A stretch of 64,000 nucleotides of DNA from Achatina immaculata (taxonomy: Eukaryota; Mollusca; Gastropoda; Stylommatophora; Achatinidae): NCBI GenBank assembly GCA_009760885.1, contig CM019713.1:3837531-3901530 (forward strand), written 5' to 3'. Made by a program: the position numbers and the translations under genes. The notes below the pieces were generated by a model that was given only the letters and a program-made list of their open reading frames with translations, searched no databases and had not been told where the DNA came from. Within the stretch, counting starts at the first letter, position 1. Each line of letters begins with the position of its first letter. This document shows positions 11,766 to 23,386 of the stretch, one piece after another.

Positions 11766-12894
11766 CCGAGTTTTCTTTCCCTCCCTTTGCAGGTTTTTTC
11801 CCTCTCTTTCTTTTTCCTCTCTGATATCATTTAACCGAACCTTAAAATCAAGCCTGAAATGACACCGCATTCGTCACTTGCTGGAACATAGGGTAAATTG
11901 GAGTAGTGGAGCCAGAATGAATGATTGAGGAAGCCCTAATAGCATCCCAGGAGGCCGGTTCCTCAGTCATCGTCGCACCTGCTCTCTGTCCTTCTAAAAA
12001 ACAACAACAAAAAAATTCCTGTTCGTTTTTAGATTTCCTTTCACGGAATCCCATCACCGAGTATGTTATCGCACATTTTTCCTGATTCATAAATTCTCCT
12101 GTATTTGCACAACATTTTTTTTTTTTGGGTCTGTCTTCTCTTGTCTATGATTTTCGTCCTATCACGCATCTCTGCTGTTTATCAATGAAATTAATCCACG
12201 TGTCTGAAAAAATATGTAATTCTGTCGAAATGGAGGGACATTGTGAAATGGGGAACGGTTAAGTGGCCAATTCAAAACCGTTATGGCTGCTGGAAGTGAG
12301 AATACTGGTTAAAACTGTTTAAAATAGAAAATAAGAACGTATTTATTAACTAACGAGCACACAGCTATGACATCTCGGATCACATTTTAATCACATAGAA
12401 AACATGCATGACGAAGAAATAGGGAAAGGTGATACAATAAAAATTCTCGTCAATGCTACGCAACGAATAGAAATGAGTTTAACAACACTGAATAGCAAAG
12501 GGGAGCACTTATCTGTGACTTCTACGAAGCAGCTGCGTCCGGGAGTGCGCGTTGAGTATTGACTGGTCTCAGATTAGGTAACCGTATGCAGAAATATATT
12601 TAGGACATCTTCGAACATGGCTTCAAGTCAGTGTCTATCGTTTCAACCACCCCTATCACAGAGGCAAATCTGATGTTTCAGTAATAGCCAATGAACGATG
12701 TCACTCTGATAAAAGCCGCCTGGCTACATTTAGAAATATGGGACGCTGGAACCACACGGTTTGAACTCGAAATTCAGCTACGCTCTAACATTCCCTTTCT
12801 CCACAGTCATATTCCCCCTTTACTAAGTTATGCCCTTTCCTCAACTGTAATTTTATTTTTCAGAACCCCCTTGCAACTAGATTACAGACCCTCC
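11766..12894. other. Unannotated stretch, possible SINE piece
   Basis: A B-box-like GGTTTGAACTC lies near 12759, so a tRNA-derived SINE fragment may lie just before the LINE. No A box was confirmed and the rest holds nothing I can name. Confidence 0.3.
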
Positions 12895-12899
12895 AACCA

Positions 12900-13318
12900 A
12901 TCCATTCATTCATTCATTTGCATGTCCCTTGTGAAACGTTGCCTCCCTAACAGCACTCATGTAGGCCTCTCGATTGTGAGCAAGATGGCCTGCTGCTGAT
13001 GCGTCCATTTGCAGATCATCAACGATGTCTTTACAACCATCTTCGCCCTGGTCTTTCTCTCTTTCTTTTTCCCATTATGTATCCTTCCAATACGGTCTTC
13101 TCTATATTATCATGACGTTCAATGTATCCAAAATATTTAAGTTTTCTCCCTTTAATCCTCTTTACTAGCCAGCCTTCTTCAATATTAAGTTCTTGTAGTA
13201 TGGATATATTAGTTCTTTTGTGTGTCCATGATATTTGAAGAACTCTTCTGTAGCATTTACATTCAAGGGCATTTATGTGTTTCTCAGCTGTTTTGTTAAG
13301 TGTCCAGGTTTTCCACAT
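12900..13318 (-). pseudogene. RTE-like LINE A, 3' end
   Basis: Minus-strand translation gives TWTLNKTAEKHINALECKCYRRVLQ, then ISILQELNIEEGW and KYFGYIERHDNIEKTVLEGY, the C-terminus typical of RTE-group reverse transcriptases. It closely matches the longer copy at 50940-51600. The 3' end is a (TGAA)n tail at 12901-12917, just outside GGGACATGCAAA. It is 5'-truncated at about 13318 and lacks the catalytic core. Confidence 0.8.
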
Positions 13319-13489
13319 TGCTTCTATTTTCTTCTATTTCATAACCCTTTTCTCGAATAGATTGCAACTGTATCGTTCTCTCTCCTTCTTTCTCATCTTA
13401 TCCATGTACGAGCCTACCATACATCTCAGGTTTTCATTTAAACATTCACAATACTCTATTACGCGCAGTCTCGGACGCAAGCTTCTTTC

Positions 13490-13710
13490 AAGTCACAACA
13501 AAATGCTTTATTTTCTTTCCCTATTTCTTTGCCCTCCATGTTTCGTATGATTAAGGTGTATATCGAGACGTTAGAACTGTGTGCTCTTTAATCAATAAAG
13601 CTGTGCCTACATTTGTTCTGGAAAGTTTTAACATTTTGTTATCACAGCTTTACCACGGTGGCTTCATGTACATTTATATAGTTTGTTGTATATGTACTTA
13701 TACCCGAACC
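13490..13710. mobile_element. Hairpin element copy 3, degenerate
   Basis: CCTATTTCTTTGCCCTCC followed by GTATGATTAAGG and GACGTTAGAAC aligns with the minus strand of the loop of the element at 29190. It is followed by AATCAATAAAGCTGTGCCTAC and TATCACAGCTTTACC, the right arm and trailer of that family. The loop is inverted relative to copy 2. I could not fix target duplications here. Confidence 0.45.
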
Positions 13711-14031
13711 ATTCGTATGTTACTGAAAATATTGAGTTCTGTCCATGTTAAATGAAATCAGTAACCATTTCTCCAATTGCTGACGAAGCTCCTTCAGTGA
13801 TGCTGGGGTAGTTTTTCCATTGAAGATATGAGCAGCTGTGGACATGTTGGAATATAATGGTGGCGATTCTTAACACAAACTTTTCACAAACAGTTAAAGA
13901 CTTCTCCAAAAAAACCTTTTTTTTTTATAATGGAGATTTCGCTGTCCTTTATTTTTGTATACTTCCTACAGGAGATATTAGTCTGCCCTCACTCTTCGCT
14001 TGTATCCTTCTCTCTACTCCTCCTCCCTCCT

Positions 14032-14201
<170 letters not shown>

Positions 14202-14609
14202 CAAAATTGGCCAAATATTGTTGAAGAGAGGATAAACAATGACGTTATGTTACAGATCAGTGTCAAGCCATGAACAGAAGATAAAGAACGAAATGGCGGA
14301 TGCTGTACAGATTGTATAAATATCATTTTAAATTCTGAACTAGTATAAATAAAAATAAAATACAGCTATTCTTCATATACATGTTTCTGAAAAAAAAACG
14401 TTTATATTATCTCTTTGATGTCGTTGTGATGAGTTCAGCCAGTACATCATAGAAGAGTGGTTAAATAAAAGGTCCTAGCTGTATTTATTCTACATATGGC
14501 CTCCCACGTGTGTAAACAATTGAATTAGCTGCTTAGTTTAGGCATATACAAAATCCGCACATCAAAAAAAAATATGGCAGGAGAGATAGTAGAAGCTCTA
14601 CGGATCTTA

Positions 14610-14937
14610 TTTTATTTCCATCTTGTAACTCTTTCCACATCCATCTTGTATATCTTTCCACATCGATCTTGTAACTCTTTCCACATCCATCTTGTAACTC
14701 TTTCCACATCCATCTTGTAACTCTTTCCATATTCTTCTGGTAACTCTTTACACTTCCATCTTGTAACTCTTTGCACTTCCATCTGGTAACTCTTTCCATT
14801 TCCACCTTGTAACTCTTTCCACATCCATCTTGTAACTCTTTACACTTCCATCTTGTAGCTCTTTCCATATTCTTCTGGTAACTCTTTACACTTCCATCTT
14901 GTAACTCTTTCCACATCCATCTGGTAACTCTTTCCGG
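14610..14937. repeat. Minisatellite, 23-bp period
   Basis: About 14 copies of CATCTTGTAACTCTTTCCAC with a 3-bp spacer. Because 23 is not a multiple of three, three phases of the minus strand are open and give the same MWKELQDG / CGKSYKMD / VERVTRW peptides in rotation, which marks it as non-coding. Confidence 0.93.
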
Positions 14938-15409
14938 TATTTACCTTCACTATATTGCATTGGGCTGCCCAGATGAAGAAATGACTGGGCTCTGGTCTCT
15001 TCTTGGTCGTTACAGAAGGCACAGAAATCGACGCCAGTCTTCTTCACAAATACTGCACTTTATCGCAGGTTTCCAGCATCACCCTAGAGTTTCTTCAGTT
15101 GGGGGCTGGGGTTTAGCTTATTGGGTTGTGGGGCTGGCAACTCTGGGGAATGTGATGTGGAGTCTGTTGCTCTTTTGTCGCAGACACATATGTCTGTTGG
15201 GTCTTTTGGTTTTTTTTCAGCTTCTGGTATAAATGGTGTCCCAGCCTTCAATGTCCAGCACTTTAGCCGGGAGATTATCATTTGGTCATTTGGTCATTTC
15301 TTGGAAGTTTATAGTATTCGTCATCTCATTTTGCTTTGGAGTGTTGTTTTGTCTGTTTATCTTTGTATATGGCTTTTTATCATATCTTCTACGGAGACTG
15401 AGAGAAGCA
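14938..15409. other. Unannotated stretch
   Basis: Mixed G/T-rich sequence with fortuitous frames on both strands and no domain recognised. Confidence 0.4.
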
Positions 15410-15650
15410 TAACGTATGCACTAGTCTCTCATGGCGATAGTCGGTGGTTCGAACCCTGCGGCAAGCCCCCCCGCAGTCACCCAGTTCTAGAAATAGGTAA
15501 TCTTATTTCTTCTGTAGCTTGAGAAGAGAACGAAGGCCGGGCTCTGATGCTGACCACATCACCCTCTAGTGTGCTGACAGATCAAGGAATATATGGCCAA
15601 CAAACGCCACTTCCCCTAGGTGCCTTCATGGCATAACTTTACTTTCTAAA
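15410..15650 (+). repeat. tRNA-derived SINE-like fragment
   Basis: A pol III B box, GGTTCGAACCC (15446-15456), is preceded by a plausible but weak A-box region near 15420. GACCACATCACC and TGCCTTCATGGCATAAC downstream resemble the body of the SINE B copies at 59.3-59.8 kb. Boundaries are approximate. Confidence 0.5.
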
Positions 15651-15924
15651 CTATATTACTCATATTCTGCATATTCACGCTAAATTTCTTGGATGTCATA
15701 TATCAGCTGCATTTATCTCCATTTTAAAAAATCCTTTTTAAATCGAATTCATACGTTAAGTCCCATTCTTTGCACTTTTCCCATGACCTGCACATCTCCA
15801 TACTCTTACAGCTGTTTGCCACTTTTGTTTCCTTTCCTGTCTTCAAAACCTAACCCTATTCTCCAGACTCTGAACATTTCTCGTACCGTGTCTGTACTTT
15901 TCTACTTCATAAAGTTGAATGGGG

Positions 15925-16170
15925 AAAGTTCATGTACTCAGTTGTACATGGTGATGGTTCGAATCCAGCCCGAATCATGCCAATGAACCTTATCTATGAA
16001 AACTGGTACCTGGTTCCTACTGGAGTAGGGAAAGAGAAGGCGGTCAGAAGTAAAATTGATCACATCAGCCACTGCTGTTCGCTGTGTAAGAAAACCACGG
16101 GCAGTTATATAATGTCCTTTGTATGCTTGCTTCTGGAGCATGAAACAGGCAGGGTTCTTATCTATCATGG
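15925..16170 (+). repeat. tRNA-derived SINE-like fragment
   Basis: A perfect-looking B box GGTTCGAATCC at 15956-15966, then GGTACCTGGTTCC, GTAGGGAAAG and GATCACATCAGCC, which loosely match the SINE body elsewhere in the window. Short frames on both strands lack domains. Confidence 0.5.
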
Positions 16171-16211
16171 TTGACTGTCTCTATTTATGACTGCAGACAC
16201 CCCTCTGCGCC

Positions 16212-16965
16212 AGTGGTTTATAGCCTGGGGCCCATGGAATTCCCCACACCCCAGTGGGTCCAGGGAAGGATTTTTGGGGATTCACAGGCCAGCAAATGGA
16301 TTGACTAGATAAAAGAAAAAAAATCTTAACATTATCTGGGTTCTATTTATTGTTTTATATTTACCGAGCACAGCTGCTCTCAGGCTGGAAATAGGGCTCT
16401 GCAGCTATTCTCAGACCGGAAATGGGGCTCTGCGGCTATTCTGAGACAGGAGAGGGAGCTATGCAGCTATTCTGAGACCGGTGAGGGGCTCTGCAGCTAT
16501 TCTTAGGTCGTAAAGGGAGCTCTGCAGCTATTCTCATGTTGTAAAGAGGGATATGCAGCTATTCTCATGTCGTAAAGAGGGTTCTGCAGCTATTCGTGTG
16601 TCGTAAAGGGGGCTCTGCAGCTATTCTAAGGTCGTAAAAGGGGGCTCTGCAGCTATTCTAAGGTCGTAAAGGGGGCTGGCTCTGCAGCTATTCTCATGTC
16701 GTAAAAGGCGCTCTGCAGCTATTCTCTGGTCGTAAAGGGGGCTCTACAGCTATTCTAAGGTCATAAAATGGGTTCTGTAGCTACTATCAGGTCGTAAAGG
16801 GGGCTCTGCAGCTATTCTCATGCCGGAAAGTGGGTTTGCTGATGTACTTAGGTCGGAAAGTGGGTTTGCTATTGTTCTCAGGTCAGAAAGTGGGTTTGCC
16901 GATGTTCTCAGACCGGAAAGTGGGTTTGCTGATGTTCTTAGTCCACAGAAAAAAAGTTTAAAAAT
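16212..16965. mobile_element. hAT-like non-autonomous element with internal minisatellite
   Basis: The ends CAGTGGTTTATAGCC and AGTTTAAAAATCACTG are imperfect inverted repeats of the CAGTGGTTnTnAA type common in hAT elements. Flanks CTCTGCGC and CTCCACGA could be a decayed 8-bp duplication (5 of 8 match). The interior is largely a tandem array. There is no transposase. Confidence 0.5.
16365..16945 (+). repeat. Minisatellite, about 33-bp period
   Basis: About 16 units of the form GGGCTCTGCAGCTATTCT plus AGGTCGTAAAGG. The last four units change to GTGGGTTTGCTGATGTTCTC, giving two sub-arrays. It lies inside the hAT-like element. Confidence 0.88.
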
Positions 16966-17284
16966 CACTGCTCCACGACAGGAAACAGGGTCGATGACTT
17001 TCTCTCGTACTGGGCATTCTTCGTTTTTTATCGGTGTCTAGATGACCGGAGGCATCTAATACAAAGTCGTGACAGGTTCTCAGGAAACAGGATGTGTCAA
17101 AGCACCCCTAGGTAACAGATAACCAAAGTTCAGCTGAGCATAGAGAGTTGATAGAGCCCAGTGTTTTCATGGTTAACCATACAAAGATTTGACCACATTT
17201 GAACGTGGATGACGGCATTCTTTCCTCTGCCCGCAGCTTCCTGAGACTGCTACCATAGCATGTATCGTGGAGGAAACTGAAGTG

Positions 17285-17600
17285 TTTTCATATCCGCACT
17301 TACACTAGGCTGGCGAGTAAAGAAGATTAAACAGAGAAAACTTAAATATTTTGGATATATTAAGCGTCATGGAAATTTAGAGAAGACCGTCTTGGAAGGG
17401 TACATAATGGGGAAAAGAAAAAGAGGAAGACCAAGGCGAAGATAGCTGCAAGACATCGTTGATGATCTGCAAATGGACGCATAAGCAGCAGGGCATCTAC
17501 CTCACAACCGAGAGGCCTACAGGAGAGCTGTTGTGGAGACAAATTTCCTCAAGGGACATGCAAATGACTCACGAACAGAATTACAGATATCAACACGATA
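17285..17600 (+). pseudogene. RTE-like LINE A, 3' end
   Basis: Plus-strand copy of the LINE A C-terminus: QRKLKYFGYIKRHGNLEKTVL, then an EGYIMGKRKRGRPRRR-type basic stretch. It ends at GGGACATGCAAATGACTC. Stops and substitutions are present. It is shorter than the 50.9-kb copy. Confidence 0.75.
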
Positions 17601-18950
17601 GACCAATATAGTCTGACGATCTTATCTAAGTTCGTATACGATACACTCATTTAACATACACACAAAAAAAGATGTAAAAGTTCATTCATTCATTCATTTG
17701 TAAAAGTATTGAAGTTAAATTCTAAATTTTAATCCAGATTTTAAACAGTACTTTAGGTTTATAACTTTACTTACAAATATGTCGATCAGGCCTGTTAGAT
17801 TGTGTTGTACTTCTCTACAGAGTGAATTTTATGTTTAAAAATAGCAACATTTCCACTAGATAATTTTGTTTATTAAACACTGGACATTTCGGAACATACG
17901 GTGATGAAAGATGAGAATACAGGACAATATGGGACACGTTTTAAATTGGGACATTCAGACGTTCCCATGGAAGTAACGGGATTCGCGGGGCATAGGATTT
18001 AAAGACCGGACTGTCCCGTATAATACGTAACTGTTGATGACTTTAACCAATAACCTTTACTATCATTGTGCCAAAAGATAAAATTCCAATCTATTCTGGA
18101 CAAGAGCGAGTGCTCTTTGTTTTACTCGCCCTTCTGTTTCTTTGTATTGATCTACTGTCTACTTCATCTACGTCGACAAATCTTCAGCATTTCAGCTTTC
18201 CACCCTGTCTTCGAATTCAGCGTTCTCTTATTTGCCCCCTTTCGAAAGCATCTTCACGTCAGGATCAACAAACCGGAACCAGGTCATTCTTCAAAATACT
18301 TCACTAAGCGTTCAGGAACTGGCCACTGACAGCCACTACGAGTTTGTAGAAACATAAAAAGATAATTCTGTTATATCTCTAGGCCATCGTCTTCAATTAC
18401 CAAACACTCATCATTAGATGTACCATTTTAGCCTGAACACACAGAGAAGAGAAACGGTTACCCCCCCCCCCCCCCAAACGCCTCAACGAAGGACGTTCTT
18501 GCCCTACACCTCGGAGGGAGCTAATTATCTCCCCTTGATGCCCCTTTTTTTTTGGGGGGGGGGGGTGATGTGATGTTGCTTTCCTTATTCGACACCTCCA
18601 CCACCCACAGAATATCGCCCCTGGTCCTACTTTGGTAGTCACTGTACTACTTTCTCTATTACTACTTTCTCTATTACATGTTTACATTTCCCCACCTGCA
18701 TCTTTACACACTCTTGTAAATCTAGTTTTCTGTGCGTGTGTTCATTTTTTCAGACAGTCGCAATTACGCTTGAGTAAATTTAGTTTCCATAAACATATCT
18801 TTGGTTTGATTTTTTTTTCCCTGAAATATTTCTGGTTTATATATGGGTGTGTTTATAGCCGAGAAAGGGAACTATAAACGATGACGTGTAAGAACTATAA
18901 TCAGAGAATTAGTGTAGGATTGGCTAGAGAAATTGGTGAAGGACTATGAC
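17601..18950. other. Unannotated stretch with poly-C/poly-G runs
   Basis: AT-rich sequence. Runs of C (18460-18475) and T/G (18545-18566) are present. Open frames are short and domain-free. Confidence 0.45.
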
Positions 18951-18954
18951 AATG

Positions 18955-18993
18955 ATGTGTGTGTGTGTGTGTGTGAGTGAGTGAGTGAGTGAG
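18955..18993. repeat. (GT)n(GAGT)n microsatellite
   Basis: About nine GT units then five GAGT units. Confidence 0.9.
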
Positions 18994-19924
18994 AAAAAAT
19001 GAACATCTGTGAGGATTTCAGAAAACAACAGGCAGGAAACTTCGTGTTGTAGACAGCAGAATAATCCAGCTGTTCAGACCATCAGAGGAGCAAACCCATC
19101 CTCTCAGGCAAGTGTTTCGGCCCTTCAAATTTCTGATGCTCAAAGGAGGGGGCAGCCCCCTCTGGATCATGACTCCCAAAGAATTGTGAGTTAACAGGCT
19201 GAAGATACTACTCTGATGTTCACGCCCGTAACTGTTCGGCGGATTCCGTCAACGTAACGAAGTCCTGACTGGTCATTGCTCCCACTTCGTACCTGTCTCC
19301 ATTGCTTTGTTCAGTCCGTCGCCCTGAGCAATATATTTTCTTTTATCTATACTTTTCTATTTAGAGTGCAACATTTGAGACTCTTCAGTGGCTTATTAAA
19401 TTTATGTTTTTTTTTTAAACTCAGGAAAATATTACTGACCTAATTAATATTTTCCCCTGTGCTTTAATTATTTTTTTTTCTAAATTAATCACTTTTGTTA
19501 CACTGTTTTCCTTGCCTGATGATCTTTGCTAATTTGTTTTAAAAAAAAACAAAAAAACCCAACGTTCAGAAATGTTTTAATGCCATGTTTTGTTAACTCT
19601 TTTACTCCGGAATTAATTTCCATGCTATGCCAGAATAAATTCTGATGAGAAATTTTGTTAGGAAGAGGCTGAATGGAAGTTACTCTGATATTTAATATAA
19701 GTTTTGTCAGAAATTATGTTAGTCTTCTATTTATTTAGGCTTTGTCTAAATGTCGCCCTGAGCATTGATTGACATTTACAGATCCATCAACCCTCCCTGT
19801 TGCTGTTTTGGAGCGAGAGAGTTAAACATGGCCGTGTTATTATCATTTTGTCTTCCTCAGTGAAGTTCATTTTGATTATTCTGTGTGTATAAATGTCAAC
19901 TGCGCCCCAGCCACCAACTCAGCT

Positions 19925-19985
19925 GAACACTGGTACCCGGATCTTTCCAAAGCTGGTTTAAGAAAGGCGGCCAGGCGTGGTGACT
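19925..19985 (+). repeat. SINE-body-like fragment
   Basis: CTGGTACCCGGATCTTTCC and AAAGGCGGCCAGGCGTGGT match the minus-strand SINE B body near 59400-59450. The promoter half is missing. Confidence 0.4.
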
Positions 19986-20005
19986 GATGACAATAGCTTC
20001 TAGTG

Positions 20006-20675
20006 CAGTGGTTCTCAACCCATGGGCCGCGGCCCAAAGGTGGGCCATGACAGGGAGTATTGTGGGCTGCGCTGAAGTCTCAAATCAGCAAAAAAGAAAG
20101 AGAGGAAAAAAATAGATACAATAAAAAAAATTATTCCGCATTTTTAACGCGATGCATAGGCCCTAGAGGCAGACTGCACGGATGCAAGCCGCAGAATTGT
20201 AGGTCGCTTTATTAGTATATCCGCAGTGCGGCTATTGGAGAAAGGATGGTCCAGACAGCGTTTCTACCAGCGTCAAACAGAAATGAGACGTACAAAAAAA
20301 GACGGCATCGGTTATGAATCGCGACACCGGATCTTTCTGAACATGTTGCTGAAACGTGCAGTTTCTCAATGTAATATTAGAGAACAGTCGGCGTAGACTC
20401 TGTGAGAGATCAGAAGTGGAATATAATTCTCAGCAATCGTTTTACTCAAACCAGATAGACATAATATCCAACCGGAAGCAGTGCTATCTTTAAGCTAAAT
20501 GAAAAGAACTTTTGTGTACCAATGAATATGCAGTTAAACATGTAGAGAAAATATTACATAATACTTTATAAAATTGGATTTATACCTTACAAATATAAAG
20601 CACTGTATTAGTGGGCCGCAAAAATGTTTGACTTTTAAATATGGGCCGTGCAGCAAAAGGGTGTGAGAACCGCTG
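20006..20675. mobile_element. hAT-like MITE
   Basis: A 670-bp element bounded by CAGTGGTTCTCAACCCATGG on the left and the complement of CAGCGGTTCTCACACC on the right. It is flanked by TTCTAGTG (19998-20005) and CTCTAGTG (20676-20683), 7 of 8 identical, the 8-bp duplication expected of hAT. There is no transposase frame, so it would depend on an autonomous partner. Confidence 0.85.
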
Positions 20676-20683
20676 CTCTAGTG

Positions 20684-21745
20684 TTACCGTTAGGTCTACG
20701 AAAGCGTGGGTCCTACATCATATCCCATACATACCTCTGGCATCACAGGACAGTTTTTTTTTCCCTTCAACAGCGTATATTAGACTGCTCTCTGTTATCA
20801 TTCCTAACTTATCTTATCAGCTTATATCTTTTCTTTCTGAAACTAGAACTCATTCGTTTGTTTAATCATAGCAATAAATGCAACCCATTCCCAGGATCTT
20901 GATGCCACTTGTGTTGTGGGGGATGCTCCATGTTATTAGAATTTACCACGCCAACGAGGAATCATTTGTCTTGCTCTGCTTGAAATGTGCCTAGAAAGAG
21001 AACTTCTTTTGCCGTAAATACGAGTAAAATGACAACTGAATAAGGGACCATTCTATTCTGATATAGTTAGTGAAGTGCTAGGGGAAAGTCCAAAGATCGT
21101 CTTGAGAGAGAGCGTTTTTGTTGCACTCATGGGACACTTTTTTGGAATCTCCATTGTCCAGTATTTGTTCAGCCCCTTCTGCTGTGGTCAGTGGTTGGGC
21201 GCTCGACCCGTTCTCCATTCTTCTCCTCTTACACTGACATCAACGAGTTTTGTTGTTAATTTGCGTGACAGAAAGCATTTGTTGAATGACTTTTAAGAAA
21301 AAAAAAAGAGAATTCAGTTCCGGCTTATGGTTGATAACGTTAATGGACCCGTGCTAGCAATAACCAAGTCACCATCTGCCAATGCTAATAAAGTATTATT
21401 TGTATCAGTGGTTTCCAAGCTATTTCGGGCTGCTGCCCCTTTAGGCTCCTGGACTTTATGTCTAGCATCCGGCAGTTATTTTTCGCTCAGTTGGTTCTAA
21501 AGTCTCTTTTACCTTCTGCTTTCCTTTACTGCCCCCACTGGATCTTTTCTTAATCCTGCTTTCTCCCCCCCCCCCTCCCTTTCTCTCCACCAATGGGCAC
21601 TGCCCATTTTATGGAATATATTCTCTGGAAATATGAGCCTTTTATCTTTTGTTCGTATCTAGGAAGTTTCTGATGAGACATGGGCTTTCCGAAACGGAGA
21701 AACTTTTGGACGTGTAGAAAAGGGACTTAACTCTAGGCAGCTGCG
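20684..21745. other. Unannotated stretch with a possible second hAT-like end
   Basis: CAGTGGTTTCCAAGCTATTT at 21407 resembles a hAT terminus followed by C/T-rich sequence, but I could not find the matching end. Otherwise nothing supportable. Confidence 0.35.
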
Positions 21746-21749
21746 CCTA

Positions 21750-21964
21750 CGTCTTCATCTTCTGTCTCCCTGGAACTGCAAAATGATGTTCTTTTGCAGC
21801 CGATGGTGTGAGGATGCTGAGGTACAATACGGTGTCAGATTGGGAGAGGGGGGGGTGGGGTCATGCCAGCTAATGTTCTTCAGTCCTTGGGTACGGCAAA
21901 AGATCAGGGCCGTGCAGTACTTCTCTCGCAGACTCCACCACCATGGGAACTAAGGCGATCCCAG
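21750..21964 (+). repeat. R1 dispersed repeat, copy 4, 5' part
   Basis: TCTGTCTCCCTGGAACTGC, GTGAGGATGCTGAGGTAC and ACTCCACCACCATGGGAAC up to GCGATCCCAG, where the LTR retrotransposon begins. The repeat resumes at 27740. Confidence 0.85.
21961..21964 (+). other. Target-site duplication CCAG (left)
   Basis: The four bases before the LTR TG are CCAG. The four after the right LTR end (27740-27743) are also CCAG. Removing the element restores a continuous R1 repeat. Confidence 0.9.
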
Positions 21965-23006
21965 TGTAGCATAGCCTTGTAAGTAATGATTATAGTTATT
22001 ATAATTATTATTATTATTATTATTATTATTAGTGACATGATCAGGAATAAAGAATGTATTGGGGGGCAAAGAAGGTATAGTTAGAGGAGCGAGGAACGGA
22101 TACTCGGTACTTCAAAGACCTGATCAAAGGTAAAACCGTATCGATAGATCTGATAGATCGTGAGAGTGGTCCAGTTCTAGAGGTGCGACTTCGCGCGCAC
22201 ATGCAGTAGCCCAGGGGGAACAATTGACCAGTAGATCAAAGACTGAACAGAGAACGGACTAGGTCCCGAAGCAGATAACATGAAAGAGATGGTGGACTTG
22301 TTTAATTGGAGGTAACAATTGGACAGACGGAGATGAAAGCGACTAACGTGTATAGGGGTGTGGCTAACCCTAGGATGCTAGTTGCGACTGGTTTTGGGCA
22401 ACAAAGGATGACCCAATGACCGATACAACAATTGGAGGCGTGGTCTATGGAACGGAATTTACGAATATAAAAGGAGAGGTAGACAGGTGGAAAGAAGGAG
22501 GGCCGGCGAAGAGCAGATAGGGGTTCTGAGAGAGGAGGAGAAAGAGAGGAGACGCAGAGAGGAGGGGAAGAGGCATTCAGCAAGAGAAATGTAGAGATAG
22601 AGACATAGTGTTAGATTGAACTAGTGTAGCAAGAGATCGTACAGTAATTGTTACCAAGAGCTTTTGTATTACTGAATATTGTGAACGCTGCTTAAATACT
22701 GCTTGTAGAATTATGAGAATTATGATATTGTGATTTTGTGAGGTTACGTGTTACTATGATGAAAATAATGAAATGTGTATAATCTTGCCTATGCCTATTA
22801 TTACAAGTGAGTTATCAGCTATACGTATTGATCATATTGATATTATTTGTCAAATTAAAATGAATCAGTGAAATGTTCATGAGAAATCAACTATTGCCAT
22901 GTATGTGAAACTTCGACGCGTGATGTACCAAGGTGAGATGTGATGATAATAGAACATTCAATAATAACAATAATAATGAACAATATAAATAAACTACATT
23001 GTTATA
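21965..23006 (+). repeat. 5' LTR
   Basis: Starts TGTAGCATAGCCTTG and ends GTTATA, a TG...TA rather than TG...CA pair, confirmed by the 4-bp duplication and by two solo LTRs. A (TTA)n run lies near the start. It is almost identical to the 3' LTR up to 22888, then differs over the last 118 bp. AATAAA occurs near the 3' end (about 22987). Confidence 0.93.
22466..22473 (+). promoter_or_regulatory. TATA box in 5' LTR
   Basis: TATAAAAG lies mid-LTR just upstream of a purine-rich stretch (GGAGAGGTAGACAGG), as expected for the U3/R boundary. The same box is at 27190-27197 in the 3' LTR, and solo LTR 2 has TATAAG at the equivalent place. Confidence 0.6.
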
Positions 23007-23007
23007 A

Positions 23008-23020
23008 TGGTGCCCGTGCC
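23008..23020 (+). other. Primer-binding site
   Basis: TGGTGCCCGTGCC starts one base after the 5' LTR. It begins with TGG, complementary to the CCA end of a tRNA. I do not assign the tRNA. Confidence 0.7.
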
Positions 23021-23386
23021 TATTCCTGACATTTGGGAGGAGACGACCGGGCGTAGAAGCGGCCACAATGAGAAGTATTGACTACTAGCGATCACGTGCA
23101 AGACTGTGTTGAACTGATGTGACATACGCGAAGAACAATTGTTTCTTTAACAGTGTTAATTAGAGAACATTAAAGAGACATTCACGAGGAACAACAACAT
23201 CAGCGACAGAGGAACAGGAGATAGTTAGGTATTAGTTTGATTGTTGTTGAAATTGCAGTGTACATTGGTTTGATTTATATTGCTGTGTTAGAATATTTTT
23301 TTACTAGAAATTATTGTATTTTCACCAAATATTTCATATAGTGTGAATAATACAGAGATTTTTGTTCAGAGATAGTATTAGAGAAA
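23021..23386 (+). other. Retrotransposon leader
   Basis: Untranslated leader between the primer-binding site and the ORF. It is AT-rich with no long frame and could hold packaging signals, which I cannot identify from sequence alone. Confidence 0.5.

Noticed and set aside
22302..22583. 93-codon antisense frame in the 5' LTR, repeated at 27026-27307
   Set aside because: Duplicated only because the LTR is duplicated. It lies antisense to the TATA and purine-rich region and has no domain.
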